From Deltaproteobacteria bacterium (lineage in GTDB: Bacteria; Desulfobacterota; Desulfuromonadia; Geobacterales; Geobacteraceae), in assembly GCA_021848385.1 (NCBI GenBank), contig JAJZUQ010000027.1:1-38182 (forward strand): a stretch of 38,182 nucleotides of DNA, read 5' to 3'. This document shows positions 29,608 to 37,778 of this stretch, piece by piece. The position numbers and the translations under genes were made by a program. A model generated the notes under the pieces. The model worked only from the letters and a program-made list of their open reading frames with translations, ran no database searches and had not been told where the DNA came from. How positions within the stretch are numbered: the first letter of the stretch is position 1; each line of letters starts with the position of its first letter.

Positions 29608-30753
29608 ATGGCAATCCTGTCGGCACTGGTCGGTACTGCACTCGTCCTGACCGTCTTCTGGGAGGGGTTCGAGACCATCGTTCTCCCCCGGCGCGTCACC
29701 CGGCGCTATCGTTTTACCCGGCTTTTCTTCCGGTCCACCTGGCGCCCATGGTCCGCGCTGGTCCGCCGCTTGGTACCGGAGAAGCAGCGAGAAACCTATC
29801 TCAGCTATTTTGGCCCCATCTCCTTGCTCCTTCTTCTCGGCATCTGGGCCGGCGGGCTGATTCTGGGCTTTGCCCTCCTCTACCAGGGGATCGGCCCCTT
29901 GGCCAGCACGTCATTGCAAGACAGTTTCATTGCCGACCTCTACCTCAGTGGCACGACCTTCTTCACTCTCGGCATCGGCGACGTAACCCCCCGGACAAAC
30001 CTGGCGAGGGTACTCACCGTCGCGGAATCGGGGATGGGGTTCGGATTTCTCGCCCTCATCATCGGGTACCTGCCAGCGCTTAACCAGTCCTTTGCCCAGC
30101 GGGAGGTGAGCATCACTATGCTGGACGCCCGGGCTGGCTCTCCTCCCACGGCCGTCGAAATACTCCGCCGACACAGCCACGAACGGGGCATGGAAGCCCT
30201 CAGGGAACTGCTCCACGACTGGGAACACTGGTCTGCAGAACTCCTGGAAAGCCATCTCTCCTACCCGGTCCTCGCCTACTTCCGCTCCCAACACGACAAC
30301 CAGTCCTGGCTGACGGCCCTCACCTCCATTCTCGACACCTGTGCATTCCTCATGGTCAGTCTCGAAGCGAATTGCAAACGTCAGGCGGAACTGACCTACG
30401 CCATTGCCCGCCACGCGGTAGTAGACCTTTCTCTCGTCTTCCATATGCCCCCCCACGAACCGACCCACAACCGCCTGCCGGTCGAGGAACTGGCGAAATT
30501 GCGCGCCGAACTGATGGCAGCCGGTCTCACGTTGCGGCTAGGGGAAGAGTCGGACCGTGAACTGGCGGAACTGCGCCGACAGTATGAACCGTACGCCAAT
30601 GCCCTTGCCACCTATCTCCGGATAACCGTTCCCCCTTGGGGCATCAGGGCGGGCCACCCGGATAACTGGCAGGCAAACCCGTGGGAAAAGCGTGGCAGGC
30701 CCAAGGTCCCGCCACAAATTCCAGCGGGAGCAGAAGACGACGAGCATTTTTGA
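29608..30753 (+). CDS. Potassium-channel-like membrane protein with large cytoplasmic C-terminal domain
   Basis: A 381-residue protein with an N-terminal membrane helix (2-25), a second near 70-95, and an ion-channel pore segment: pore helix, selectivity-filter-like TLGIGD inside SGTTFFTLGIGDVTP, then a third hydrophobic helix. This matches the two-TM K+ channel fold (Ion_trans_2) with an extra N-terminal helix. The C-terminal 200 residues are soluble and helical without a recognisable RCK domain. The start is ATG 29608, where GAGGT lies 5 nt upstream. Ion selectivity and gating are unknown. A GC-rich hairpin follows the gene. Confidence 0.75.
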   Translation: MAILSALVGTALVLTVFWEGFETIVLPRRVTRRYRFTRLFFRSTWRPWSALVRRLVPEKQRETYLSYFGPISLLLLLGIWAGGLILGFALLYQGIGPLASTSLQDSFIADLYLSGTTFFTLGIGDVTPRTNLARVLTVAESGMGFGFLALIIGYLPALNQSFAQREVSITMLDARAGSPPTAVEILRRHSHERGMEALRELLHDWEHWSAELLESHLSYPVLAYFRSQHDNQSWLTALTSILDTCAFLMVSLEANCKRQAELTYAIARHAVVDLSLVFHMPPHEPTHNRLPVEELAKLRAELMAAGLTLRLGEESDRELAELRRQYEPYANALATYLRITVPPWGIRAGHPDNWQANPWEKRGRPKVPPQIPAGAEDDEHF

Positions 30754-30780
30754 ATACATCACCTTAACGCAATGACCCGT

Positions 30781-30810
30781 CGGGGCCGAGGGGATTCACC
30801 GGCCCCGGTT
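30781..30810 (+). terminator. GC-rich hairpin after the channel gene
   Basis: CGGGGCCG (30781-30788) and CGGCCCCG (30800-30807) are perfect inverted repeats with an 11-nt loop; only a short T run follows (TTTA). It is a weak terminator candidate and also argues that the next gene starts downstream of it. Confidence 0.5.
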
Positions 30811-30825
30811 TATGCGAGACGCACC

Positions 30826-31110
30826 ATGACCTGGCACGTTTACATTATCCTCTGTACTGACGACACGCTCTATACGGGGATTACCACGGACATCGACCGG
30901 CGGCTCAGGGAGCATGCAACGGGAAAGGGAGCGAAGTACTTCCGGGGACGCGGACCGAAAGAGCTGCTCTACCTGGAAGTGGGACACAACCGGAGCAGTG
31001 CGGGGAAACGGGAAGTGGCTATCAAGAAGATGAAGCGGGCCGACAAATGCCTTCTCGCCGATGCGGACGGGAACGAAGCCGACCGTCACCCCTTCCGCCC
31101 TATCCCGTAG
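30826..31110 (+). CDS. GIY-YIG nuclease-fold protein (UPF0213/YhbQ type)
   Basis: A 94-residue single GIY-YIG domain: VYIILC then YTGIT (residues 16-20), Arg26 in the DIDRRLREH helix and a Glu at about 51 (LLYLE) as the metal ligand. The size and sequence match the small stand-alone YhbQ/UPF0213 group, some of which have weak nuclease activity; their cellular role is unclear. ATG 30826 is chosen since upstream in-frame sequence runs through a GC-rich hairpin. Its last 25 nt overlap the convergent bioC gene. Confidence 0.8.
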   Translation: MTWHVYIILCTDDTLYTGITTDIDRRLREHATGKGAKYFRGRGPKELLYLEVGHNRSSAGKREVAIKKMKRADKCLLADADGNEADRHPFRPIP

Positions 31111-31895
31111 ATCACCTCATAGGTAGCCGGGATGAAACCATCCGCAGCATATTCCCGCCGGTAGATGTTCATCATCTCCAGCATAATACGCCGCTCGGCA
31201 AGGCCTCGTCCCTTTGCCGGACCGGCATTGCCTGCACCGACCCGCTTTATGGCGCGTAGAAGTGCCGGTACATCGGCATGATGCTCTATCTCCAGTTCCG
31301 AACTGGTGCGCGGAATGGCGAAACCTGCCCGTATCAAGGCCTCATGAACCCGTTCCTGCGAGAGAAACGTGTGGGTACGGGATTCTTCCGAGTGGCAGAC
31401 GGCTTCATGGGCCTGCCGGTAGGAACTGCGCAGCTCATGCAGGGTCTTTTCCCCGAAGAGGGCAAAACAGAACACCCCTCCAGGCCGGAGCACCCGGCAT
31501 GCCTCTGTAAAGGCGGCCGTCGGTTCCTCAAGCCACTGGTACGTGGATGTGGAAACCGCCAGGTCGAAAGCCCCATCCCGGAACGGCAGCCGTTCCGCAT
31601 CCCCCGCCAGCCAACCCACCCTGCCGGAGCCATTGAAGCCCTCTCTGGCCGTCAGACACATGCCGAGGGCCAGGTCGAGCCCCGTCAGACGCGCGGGAGG
31701 ATACACATTATGAAGGGCACGCATAAGCATGCCGGTGCCGGTGCCAATATCCAGTACATCTGCCGGGGTCAGCAACTCACCCGCCAGAATGCCGGTCAAC
31801 CGCTTGACAACCCGTTTCTGCACGTCGGCATAAGCCTCGTACTCGGCTGAGTGGCGATGGAACGAGTCGCGGACCCGTCGGCGATCAATACTCAC
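31086..31895 (-). CDS. bioC: Malonyl-ACP O-methyltransferase
   Basis: BioC methylates malonyl-ACP so that fatty acid synthesis can build the pimeloyl chain of biotin. The N-terminal RRRVRDSFHRHSAEYEAYA and SAM motif LDIGTGTGMLMRAL are characteristic, as is the WLAGDAERLPF motif. GTG 31895 is preferred as start because GAGG lies 6 nt upstream; ATG 31907 is an in-frame alternative giving 273 rather than 269 residues. The gene overlaps the end of bioH by 11 nt and is last in bioF-bioH-bioC. Confidence 0.9.
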   Translation of the reverse strand: MSIDRRRVRDSFHRHSAEYEAYADVQKRVVKRLTGILAGELLTPADVLDIGTGTGMLMRALHNVYPPARLTGLDLALGMCLTAREGFNGSGRVGWLAGDAERLPFRDGAFDLAVSTSTYQWLEEPTAAFTEACRVLRPGGVFCFALFGEKTLHELRSSYRQAHEAVCHSEESRTHTFLSQERVHEALIRAGFAIPRTSSELEIEHHADVPALLRAIKRVGAGNAGPAKGRGLAERRIMLEMMNIYRREYAADGFIPATYEVIYGIGRKG

Positions 31896-32706
31896 CAGAG
31901 ACCTCATCCAGAAAGCCGGAGAGAATCCGGTTGAACTCGTCGGGACGGGACAAGAAGGGTGCGTGCCCGGTTCCCAGCAATTCCACGAGCCGGGCATCGG
32001 GAAGGTGCTGCGCCATGTAACGGGAAGCCCCCGGCAGACAGATGGTGTCATTCTCTCCGTGGATAAGAAGGACCGGCCGGTCCACGGCGGGGAGCATCGC
32101 CCGTAGATCGGCGGTGGAAAGAATGTCAAGGGTAGCAAGCGCCACCGAAGGCTCCGGAAGCCTGCCGGGAATCACGATCTCCCGGGCGATGCGGTTTTCC
32201 TGTTCCCGTGAGAGCTCACCTGGTGCAAACATCCGTCGAAAGAACCCACCCATGGTTTTCTGGAAGTCACGCCTGACCCCCATCCCCATCCCGCGCGGTT
32301 CGGAGGGGGGATGGCCGTCTTCATAACCTTCAGCCAAGGTAAAACGGGGGGTACCTCCGACAAGGACAAGGCCTGTTAGCCGCTCCCGCAGAAGGGGAAA
32401 TGCGGCAAGCACCACCTGGGCGCCAAGTGACCAGCCGAGGAGAACCGCATCCTGAAGGGAAAGCTCATCAAAGAGGCTAACAAGATCATCCGTCAGGTCG
32501 GTGAGGCCATAGCCGGATGAAGGCGAACCGGAGCGGCCATGGCCGCGCAGATCGACGGTAATGAGACGACAGTCCTCCGCCAGCGGCTCCTGAAAACGCC
32601 AGACTACCCCGGACGTTCCCCAGCCGTGGACCAACACCAGCGGCAGGCCGGTACCGGAATCTTCGTAATGGATGGATATACCGGAAGGGGTTTCAAATAA
32701 TGGCAT
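31885..32706 (-). CDS. bioH: Pimeloyl-ACP methyl ester carboxylesterase
   Basis: A 273-residue alpha/beta hydrolase that removes the methyl ester from pimeloyl-ACP, ending the BioC-BioH shuttle. The nucleophile is Ser93 in GWSLGAQ, HGWG (27-30) forms the oxyanion region, and HGEND and GTGHAPF near the C-terminus carry the catalytic Asp and His. The placement between bioF and bioC makes the BioH assignment much firmer than the generic hydrolase fold would. It starts 18 nt after bioF and overlaps bioC. Confidence 0.9.
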   Translation of the reverse strand: MPLFETPSGISIHYEDSGTGLPLVLVHGWGTSGVVWRFQEPLAEDCRLITVDLRGHGRSGSPSSGYGLTDLTDDLVSLFDELSLQDAVLLGWSLGAQVVLAAFPLLRERLTGLVLVGGTPRFTLAEGYEDGHPPSEPRGMGMGVRRDFQKTMGGFFRRMFAPGELSREQENRIAREIVIPGRLPEPSVALATLDILSTADLRAMLPAVDRPVLLIHGENDTICLPGASRYMAQHLPDARLVELLGTGHAPFLSRPDEFNRILSGFLDEVSGEY

Positions 32707-32724
32707 GAATATAACCTTTGCGTT

Positions 32725-33897
32725 TCACGTTCCCCCCATCTCCTTGCCCACCCTGCTGATCGCCGTCACCGCCCGTTCCAGGTCGTCTTGACCATGGGTC
32801 GCCATGAGGGTGCAGCGAAGCCGGCAGCTCCCCGCCGGAACGGTGGGGGGACGGATCCCCTGCACGAAGAACCCTTCGGCCAGAAGCCGCCGGGAGAACT
32901 CCATGGCCGGTTCCGCCTCGCCGACAAAGATCGGTACGATCTGCGTCTCGCTCCCCATGGTATTGAACCCCGCAGCATGGAGAGAATCCCTGAAAAGGCT
33001 GGTATTGCGGGCGAGCTGCCGCCGCAGATCGGCACCGGCCGGAGAATCCACCAGATCTACCGCCGCGAGAGACGCCGCCAGCACAGCCGGCGGCAGGGAT
33101 GTGGAAAAGATGAAACTTCTCGCCCGGTTGACGAGAAGTTCAATGAGATCCCGGGAACCGGCGACGTACGCACCACAGCTCCCCAATCCCTTTCCCAGGG
33201 TCCCCATCTGAACATCGACCGCATCCATGATCCCGCAGAGCTCGGCGCTCCCACGGCCGGTGGGGCCAATGACCCCCGTACCATGGGCGTCGTCCACCAT
33301 GAAGAGAGCGCCGTACTCCCGCTTGAGGGCAGCAAGTTCCGCCAAGGGAGCCAGGTCGCCATCCATGCTGAACACCCCGTCGGTAATGATAAGGCGCCGT
33401 CCGGCAACATCGGTCTCCGCAAGGAGCCGGCGCAGGGCCGCCATATCTTTGTGGGGGTAGCGGATAAATTTTGCCCGGGAAAGGAGTGCACCATCCACGA
33501 TGCTCGCATGGTTGAGCCGATCGGAGAAGATAACGTCCCCCTTGCCGATCAGTGCCGGGATGATGCCGGTGTTTGCAGCGTAACCGGAATTGAAGACGAG
33601 CGCCGACTCCGTCCCCTTGAAGGCTGCCAGGCGCGCCTCCAAAGCTTCGTGCAGCTCCATGGTGCCGGACACCAGTCGCGAAGCGCCGCTGGATACTCCG
33701 TACCGTTCAATCGCACAGATTGCCGCTTCCTTGAGCAGCGGATGATCCGCCAGCCCAAGATAGTTATTGGAACAGAGGAGCAGAACCTCCCTAGCGTCGA
33801 GTATCACCCGCCCGGCCTGGGGCCCATCAATCACCCGCATGCTCCGGAACAATCCCTGTTGCCGCAGCGCATCGAGTTCTTCACGAAAATCGTTCAC
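32725..33897 (-). CDS. bioF: 8-amino-7-oxononanoate synthase
   Basis: BioF condenses pimeloyl-ACP with L-alanine, using pyridoxal phosphate. The 390-residue protein shows [21 protein letters not shown] (202-211) and the PLP lysine Lys236 in [11 protein letters not shown]; His130 (SDRLNHASI) stacks on the cofactor in this family. The start is GTG 33897 with an AAGGGG site about 9 nt upstream. It is first in bioF-bioH-bioC and carries a near-consensus BirA operator upstream. Confidence 0.94.
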   Translation of the reverse strand: MNDFREELDALRQQGLFRSMRVIDGPQAGRVILDAREVLLLCSNNYLGLADHPLLKEAAICAIERYGVSSGASRLVSGTMELHEALEARLAAFKGTESALVFNSGYAANTGIIPALIGKGDVIFSDRLNHASIVDGALLSRAKFIRYPHKDMAALRRLLAETDVAGRRLIITDGVFSMDGDLAPLAELAALKREYGALFMVDDAHGTGVIGPTGRGSAELCGIMDAVDVQMGTLGKGLGSCGAYVAGSRDLIELLVNRARSFIFSTSLPPAVLAASLAAVDLVDSPAGADLRRQLARNTSLFRDSLHAAGFNTMGSETQIVPIFVGEAEPAMEFSRRLLAEGFFVQGIRPPTVPAGSCRLRCTLMATHGQDDLERAVTAISRVGKEMGGT

Positions 33898-33929
33898 CTG
33901 ATCACCCCTTAACCCAATCAGTCCCCTCT

Positions 33930-33983
33930 TTTTAGCACATCTCCGCCCAAGCCGTCAACCTGTTGGATCACACAGGTTAACAA
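33930..33983 (-). promoter_or_regulatory. BirA operator and promoter of bioF-bioH-bioC
   Basis: On the + strand CCGTCAACC (33952-33960) and GGTTAACAA (33975-33983) are separated by 14 nt, close to the BirA consensus. On the - strand the operator contains TTGACG (complement of 33953-33958) as -35; a CTAAAA -10 (complement of 33930-33935) follows after 17 nt. The same arrangement is seen at bioB. Confidence 0.78.
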
Positions 33984-34074
33984 TTCGGAAACCAATGAGT
34001 GTGCCACGCGAGAGCTGACATCATTCCAGTCCAAGGGGGAGTGAATCGGGTGTGGAGCGAATCTGGCAGAGGGC

Positions 34075-35220
34075 CTACTTTCTGGAAGCCGGCAGCAGTT
34101 CAATCACGGTGACTTCCGGCGGGGCCAGAAACCTGAGAGGAGGTCCCCAGGTACCGCTCCCCCGGCTCACATAGAGGGATGAACCATTGCCAAGCACATT
34201 GAGACCGGACTTTACGGGATAAAAGAGGTAAGTAATGAGATTGAAAGGAAAGAGCTGTCCCTTATGGACATGCCCCGAAAGCTGCAGGTCGAACCGGCCA
34301 ATGCTGTTATTCTCAACGGCAGGCCGGTGTTTGAGCAGGATCGTATACCTGTCACGGGGAAGTGATGCCAGGAGGTGCTTTTCTGTCGTTGCCGCACTTC
34401 CACTGCCACGGTTGAATGCAGGGTCATCGACACCGGCCAGGGTCAGGAAGCTCGTCACCGGCACGGCATTTCCCCGCAGGAGGGTGAACCCCGCCCGTTC
34501 CTCGAATGCCAGTGACTGGCCAATGCCGGCATAGAACTCATGGTTCCCGGTCACCGCATATTTCCCGTAGCGAGGGTTGATCTTCCGGAACTGCTCGGCA
34601 AGCCCCGCCAGACCGTTGATCTGGCCATCCACCAGGTCGCCGGTAACAACGAGGAGGTCGGGAGATGCATCCCTGACACATGCCAGCATCCTTGCCAGAC
34701 GTTCTTCCCTGATAATCAGCCCCAGATGGACGTCTGACATCTGCACGACGACAAGTTTCCCCACTTCCGGCGGAATCTTGGAGCTTCTGATAACAATCCG
34801 TTCGGTGCGGATATCTCTCGCTTCGAAATAGCCATACGTAAACGCCATCCCCCCCCAGACAAGGGGAACGTAGAACGCTGTGCGGGGAGACACAGCAAAA
34901 CGGTCAAGGTCGAGATTCCAGAGATGTGCAACCAGGGAGAGAAGAAGACGGTAGCAATCGATGGCAACGGCCGCGGAAAAAAAGAAAAAGAGGAGCCCCA
35001 TCCAGCTGTAGCCAGCATATGCAAGGAAACGGGCTGCCGTTTCGTGTCCCTGTCGTTCGATGAAGCGGATCAAGAGCGGGACAATCACCATCACTACAAA
35101 AAAAAGGGCAAGCAAAGCGCCTGGCAATGGGCCAAAACCAATGGCCTGCCGCACCTTGAAGAAGGTGTAGACATGGACACCGCCGTACACCAGTATGAAT
35201 GTGAACAGTAAAAAGCTCAT
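34075..35220 (-). CDS. Membrane-anchored metallophosphoesterase
   Basis: A 381-residue protein with four predicted N-terminal membrane helices (about 1-20, 33-52, 66-92, 113-131) and a calcineurin-like phosphoesterase domain. Metal-site motifs are complete: SDVHLG (Asp163, His165), TGDLVDG (Asp195), TGNHEFY (Asn226, His227), KHRP and SGHVHKGQ. This is the YkuE/YaeI-like group, some of which act on phospholipid precursors; the substrate here is not known. GGAGGG precedes the ATG. It is divergent from the PPP phosphatase gene and not obviously tied to the bio genes downstream. Confidence 0.88.
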   Translation of the reverse strand: MSFLLFTFILVYGGVHVYTFFKVRQAIGFGPLPGALLALFFVVMVIVPLLIRFIERQGHETAARFLAYAGYSWMGLLFFFFSAAVAIDCYRLLLSLVAHLWNLDLDRFAVSPRTAFYVPLVWGGMAFTYGYFEARDIRTERIVIRSSKIPPEVGKLVVVQMSDVHLGLIIREERLARMLACVRDASPDLLVVTGDLVDGQINGLAGLAEQFRKINPRYGKYAVTGNHEFYAGIGQSLAFEERAGFTLLRGNAVPVTSFLTLAGVDDPAFNRGSGSAATTEKHLLASLPRDRYTILLKHRPAVENNSIGRFDLQLSGHVHKGQLFPFNLITYLFYPVKSGLNVLGNGSSLYVSRGSGTWGPPLRFLAPPEVTVIELLPASRK

Positions 35221-35303
35221 GGTCCCTCCAGAGCGCCACCTTTGTGCGGCAACTTCACAACAATACCATATACGCCATTATGCGCGAAGAGGGTATTATT
35301 GTG

Positions 35304-35309
35304 TATAAT
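35304..35309 (+). promoter_or_regulatory. Consensus -10 hexamer at the phosphatase start
   Basis: A perfect TATAAT ends 7 nt before ATG 35317, which would place transcription initiation at or beside the A of the start codon. No good -35 is seen at 17 nt. If TTG 35299 is the real start, this hexamer is inside the gene and has no promoter role. Confidence 0.3.
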
Positions 35310-35316
35310 TGTCGCC

Positions 35317-35988
35317 ATGACTTCCCGGCGTTTCGTCATACCCGATATCCATGGATGTGCCCTCACCCTGCAGCGCCTGGTTGAAAATGTTATTCAACTT
35401 GGAGCAACGGATACCCTCTACCTGCTGGGAGATTATATCGACCGGGGACCCCGCAGCAGGGAGGTGCTTGAGCTCATCCGTTACTGGCGCGATGCCGGTT
35501 TAACCATCCATGCCCTGCGGGGAAATCACGAAGAGATGCTGCTTGACGCCTGCCGCGACCGGGCTTCGTTCCGGCTCTGGATGATCAACGGCGGTTTCGC
35601 CACCCTGGCAAGCTACGGAGTTGAGGATGCCTGTGAGATACCCATCTCTCACCGCACCATGCTGGCTGGCCTCCCCCTCTACCTGGAACTGGACGACGCG
35701 GTCCTCGTCCATGCAGGCCTGAATTTCGAGTTGGACGACCCCTTCAGCGACCGGGAAGCCATGCTCTGGGTCCGCCCCTCCGGCGTTGACAGCGTGAAAC
35801 TGGGTGGACGCAAGCTGATCTGCGGCCATACCCCAAAGCACCGGCAGGCAATTGAGGCAAGTCTGGCAACCGGCCTCATAACTCTGGACAATGGTTGCGT
35901 CTATGCGGGGAGGCCAGGTTTGGGAAGCCTGGCAGCCCTCGAACTCAACACACTCACCCTGCTGTTTCAGGAAAATATCGACGTGTAA
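35317..35988 (+). CDS. PPP-family serine/threonine-type protein phosphatase
   Basis: A 223-residue calcineurin-like phosphatase with all PPP signatures: PDIHG (Asp10, His12), GDYIDRG (Asp39), GNHE (Asn70, His71) and a late CGHTP. It resembles bacterial PrpA-type and diadenosine tetraphosphatase-like enzymes, so the substrate could be phosphoprotein or a nucleotide. The start is uncertain: ATG 35317 lacks a ribosome-binding site but follows a TATAAT, whereas in-frame TTG 35299 has GAAGAGGG 5 nt upstream and would add six residues. The stop lies 80 nt before the next gene. Confidence 0.85.
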   Translation: MTSRRFVIPDIHGCALTLQRLVENVIQLGATDTLYLLGDYIDRGPRSREVLELIRYWRDAGLTIHALRGNHEEMLLDACRDRASFRLWMINGGFATLASYGVEDACEIPISHRTMLAGLPLYLELDDAVLVHAGLNFELDDPFSDREAMLWVRPSGVDSVKLGGRKLICGHTPKHRQAIEASLATGLITLDNGCVYAGRPGLGSLAALELNTLTLLFQENIDV

Positions 35989-36068
35989 GGAGACACAGAC
36001 GTCCACTATCGAAAGATGGAGTGCTTAGCTTAAGAGCCGATGACCACATATGTTTGGCAGGAGCCATA

Positions 36069-37364
36069 ATGTCCCATCACATGCCGAAAACCGGCTACCG
36101 GCAGTTCGTTGAGCGCCTTAACCGTTTCCCGCAGGGGGCGGTCCCGTCTCCCCTTCTCAACCGTATCCTTGCCCTGCTCCTCAGCGAGCAGGAAGCTGAA
36201 CTGATGGCCCGGTTGCCGCTCATGCCCTTCACTGTCAAGAAAGCTGCCAGCGTCTGGCGGCTGCCGGAAAGCAATGCGCAAAACCTGCTGGACGGGCTTG
36301 CTCACCGTGCCCTCCTTCTCGACCTGGCAAGGGATGATGAAACCTTCTACATCCTCCCGCCACCCATGGCCGGTTTCTTCGAATTCTCCCTCATGCGGGT
36401 CCGTACCGACATCGACCAGAAGAGCCTGAGCGAACTCTTCTACCAGTACCTCAACGTTGAAGAGGATTTCATACGCGACCTTTTCAACCGCGGGGAGACA
36501 AAATTGGGGAGAGTGTTCGTCCATGAACCGGCCCTTTCATCCGAAAATGCCAGTCAGGTGCTTGACTACGAGCGTGCAAGCGAGGTGATACTCACCGCAC
36601 GGAGGATCAGTGTGGGGCTCTGCTACTGTCGCCACAAGATGTCCCACATAGGGAAGGCATGCACGGCACCGCAGGAAATCTGCATGACACTCAACACAGT
36701 AGCTGAGCCACTTATCCGTCATGGCCATGCCAGGCAGATCGAGGCAAGCGAAGCACTCGATCTCCTCCAGGAGGCTCGTGACCTGCAACTTGTCCAGTTT
36801 GGCGACAATGTACGGGAGGGAGTCAATTTCATCTGCCACTGCTGCAATTGCTGCTGCGATGCGCTGCTTGCTGCGCGGCGCTTTGCCAACCTTCATCCAA
36901 TTCATACCACTAATTTTGTGCCGATTGTTCGGGAGGAACAGTGCGTCGGCTGCAGCAGATGTGCAGCCGTCTGTCCGATGGAAGCGATACTCCTTACTGC
37001 GGCTCCCGATAGCGTTGCGACAGACATGAAGAAACCCCGCATCGACATGGAGCGTTGCCTCGGCTGCGCCCTCTGCGTCCGTGCATGCCGCTTCGGAGCA
37101 CTTCGCCTGGAATCACGCACTCCAAGGGTCCTCACCCCCGTGAACTCCGCACACCGCGTCGTACTGATGGCGATCGAACGCAACTGCCTGCAAAACCTTA
37201 TTTTCGACAATCAGGCACTCACCAGCCATCGGGTAATGGCCGCAATTCTCGGGGTAATCCTCAGGCTTCCTCCTCTCAAACAGCTCCTGGCAAGCAAGCA
37301 GATGAACTCACGCTACCTTGAAAGATTGCTCGAAACGGTCCATCTCCCGCCACGCATCAGGTAG
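36069..37364 (+). CDS. 4Fe-4S dicluster protein with extra cysteine-rich motifs
   Basis: A 431-residue cytoplasmic protein. The C-terminal half carries a two-cluster ferredoxin domain: C292-C295-C298-C302 and C330-C333-C336-C340. Ahead of it are two unusual cysteine groups, CYCRH (C185, C187) followed by C198 and C205, and a dense CHCCNCCC block at 256-263. The N-terminal 170 residues look like a winged-helix-type domain (FTVKKAASVWRLPESNAQNLLDGLAHR). This family occurs in anaerobes with unclear function; electron transfer or Fe-S-dependent sensing is inferred. GGCAGGAG at 36057-36064 supports ATG 36069; the open frame upstream overlaps the phosphatase gene. Confidence 0.8.
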   Translation: MSHHMPKTGYRQFVERLNRFPQGAVPSPLLNRILALLLSEQEAELMARLPLMPFTVKKAASVWRLPESNAQNLLDGLAHRALLLDLARDDETFYILPPPMAGFFEFSLMRVRTDIDQKSLSELFYQYLNVEEDFIRDLFNRGETKLGRVFVHEPALSSENASQVLDYERASEVILTARRISVGLCYCRHKMSHIGKACTAPQEICMTLNTVAEPLIRHGHARQIEASEALDLLQEARDLQLVQFGDNVREGVNFICHCCNCCCDALLAARRFANLHPIHTTNFVPIVREEQCVGCSRCAAVCPMEAILLTAAPDSVATDMKKPRIDMERCLGCALCVRACRFGALRLESRTPRVLTPVNSAHRVVLMAIERNCLQNLIFDNQALTSHRVMAAILGVILRLPPLKQLLASKQMNSRYLERLLETVHLPPRIR

Positions 37365-37415
37365 GTTTTCAATTGAAGATACCTAAAGTCTAGATTGTCG
37401 TCCAGAAGAGCGAAC

Positions 37416-37454
37416 AAAAAAAACGCCCCATCAATTTAAAATGATGGGGCGTTT
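37416..37454 (-). terminator. Terminator of the rRNA operon
   Basis: A perfect 13-bp inverted repeat (37421-37433 with 37442-37454, core CGCCCCATCA) has an 8-nt AT loop. Read on the - strand it ends in a run of eight T, just beyond the 3' end of 5S rRNA. Confidence 0.92.
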
Positions 37455-37463
37455 CAGTAAAAT

Positions 37464-37581
<118 letters not shown>

Positions 37582-37778
37582 AACTTGTCGCGCTTTGCGC
37601 GGGTTCTAGGTTCCAGGTTCTAGGTGTTAACCTTGAACGTTGAACAGCGAACGTTGAACCGACTTTATCTCGGCAATTACATAGCTTAGGATTTGTTGGT
37701 AGTAGTGATTGCTATACCAGGATCCGGGGGAGTACCGGTTTGCACCGGTACTTTCCCCGTTCCTGTTTAATAATTTTT
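37582..37778 (-). other. 23S-5S spacer with short repeats and a processing-type hairpin
   Basis: No tRNA lies in this spacer. GGTTCTAGGT occurs at 37602-37611 and 37616-37625; GAACGTTGAAC occurs at 37635-37645 and 37649-37659, both pairs at 14-nt spacing. AGTACCGGT (37731-37739) and ACCGGTACT (37744-37752) form a 9-bp stem extended by G-rich and C-rich flanks, possibly an RNA-processing site. Confidence 0.6.

Noticed and set aside
32788..33912. Antisense frame of 374 codons over bioF
   Set aside because: bioF has its full motif set on the other strand; this frame also runs across the bioF start.
37602..37659. CRISPR array
   Set aside because: The repeats are only 10-11 nt, in two copies each, inside an rRNA spacer; no cas genes are in the window.
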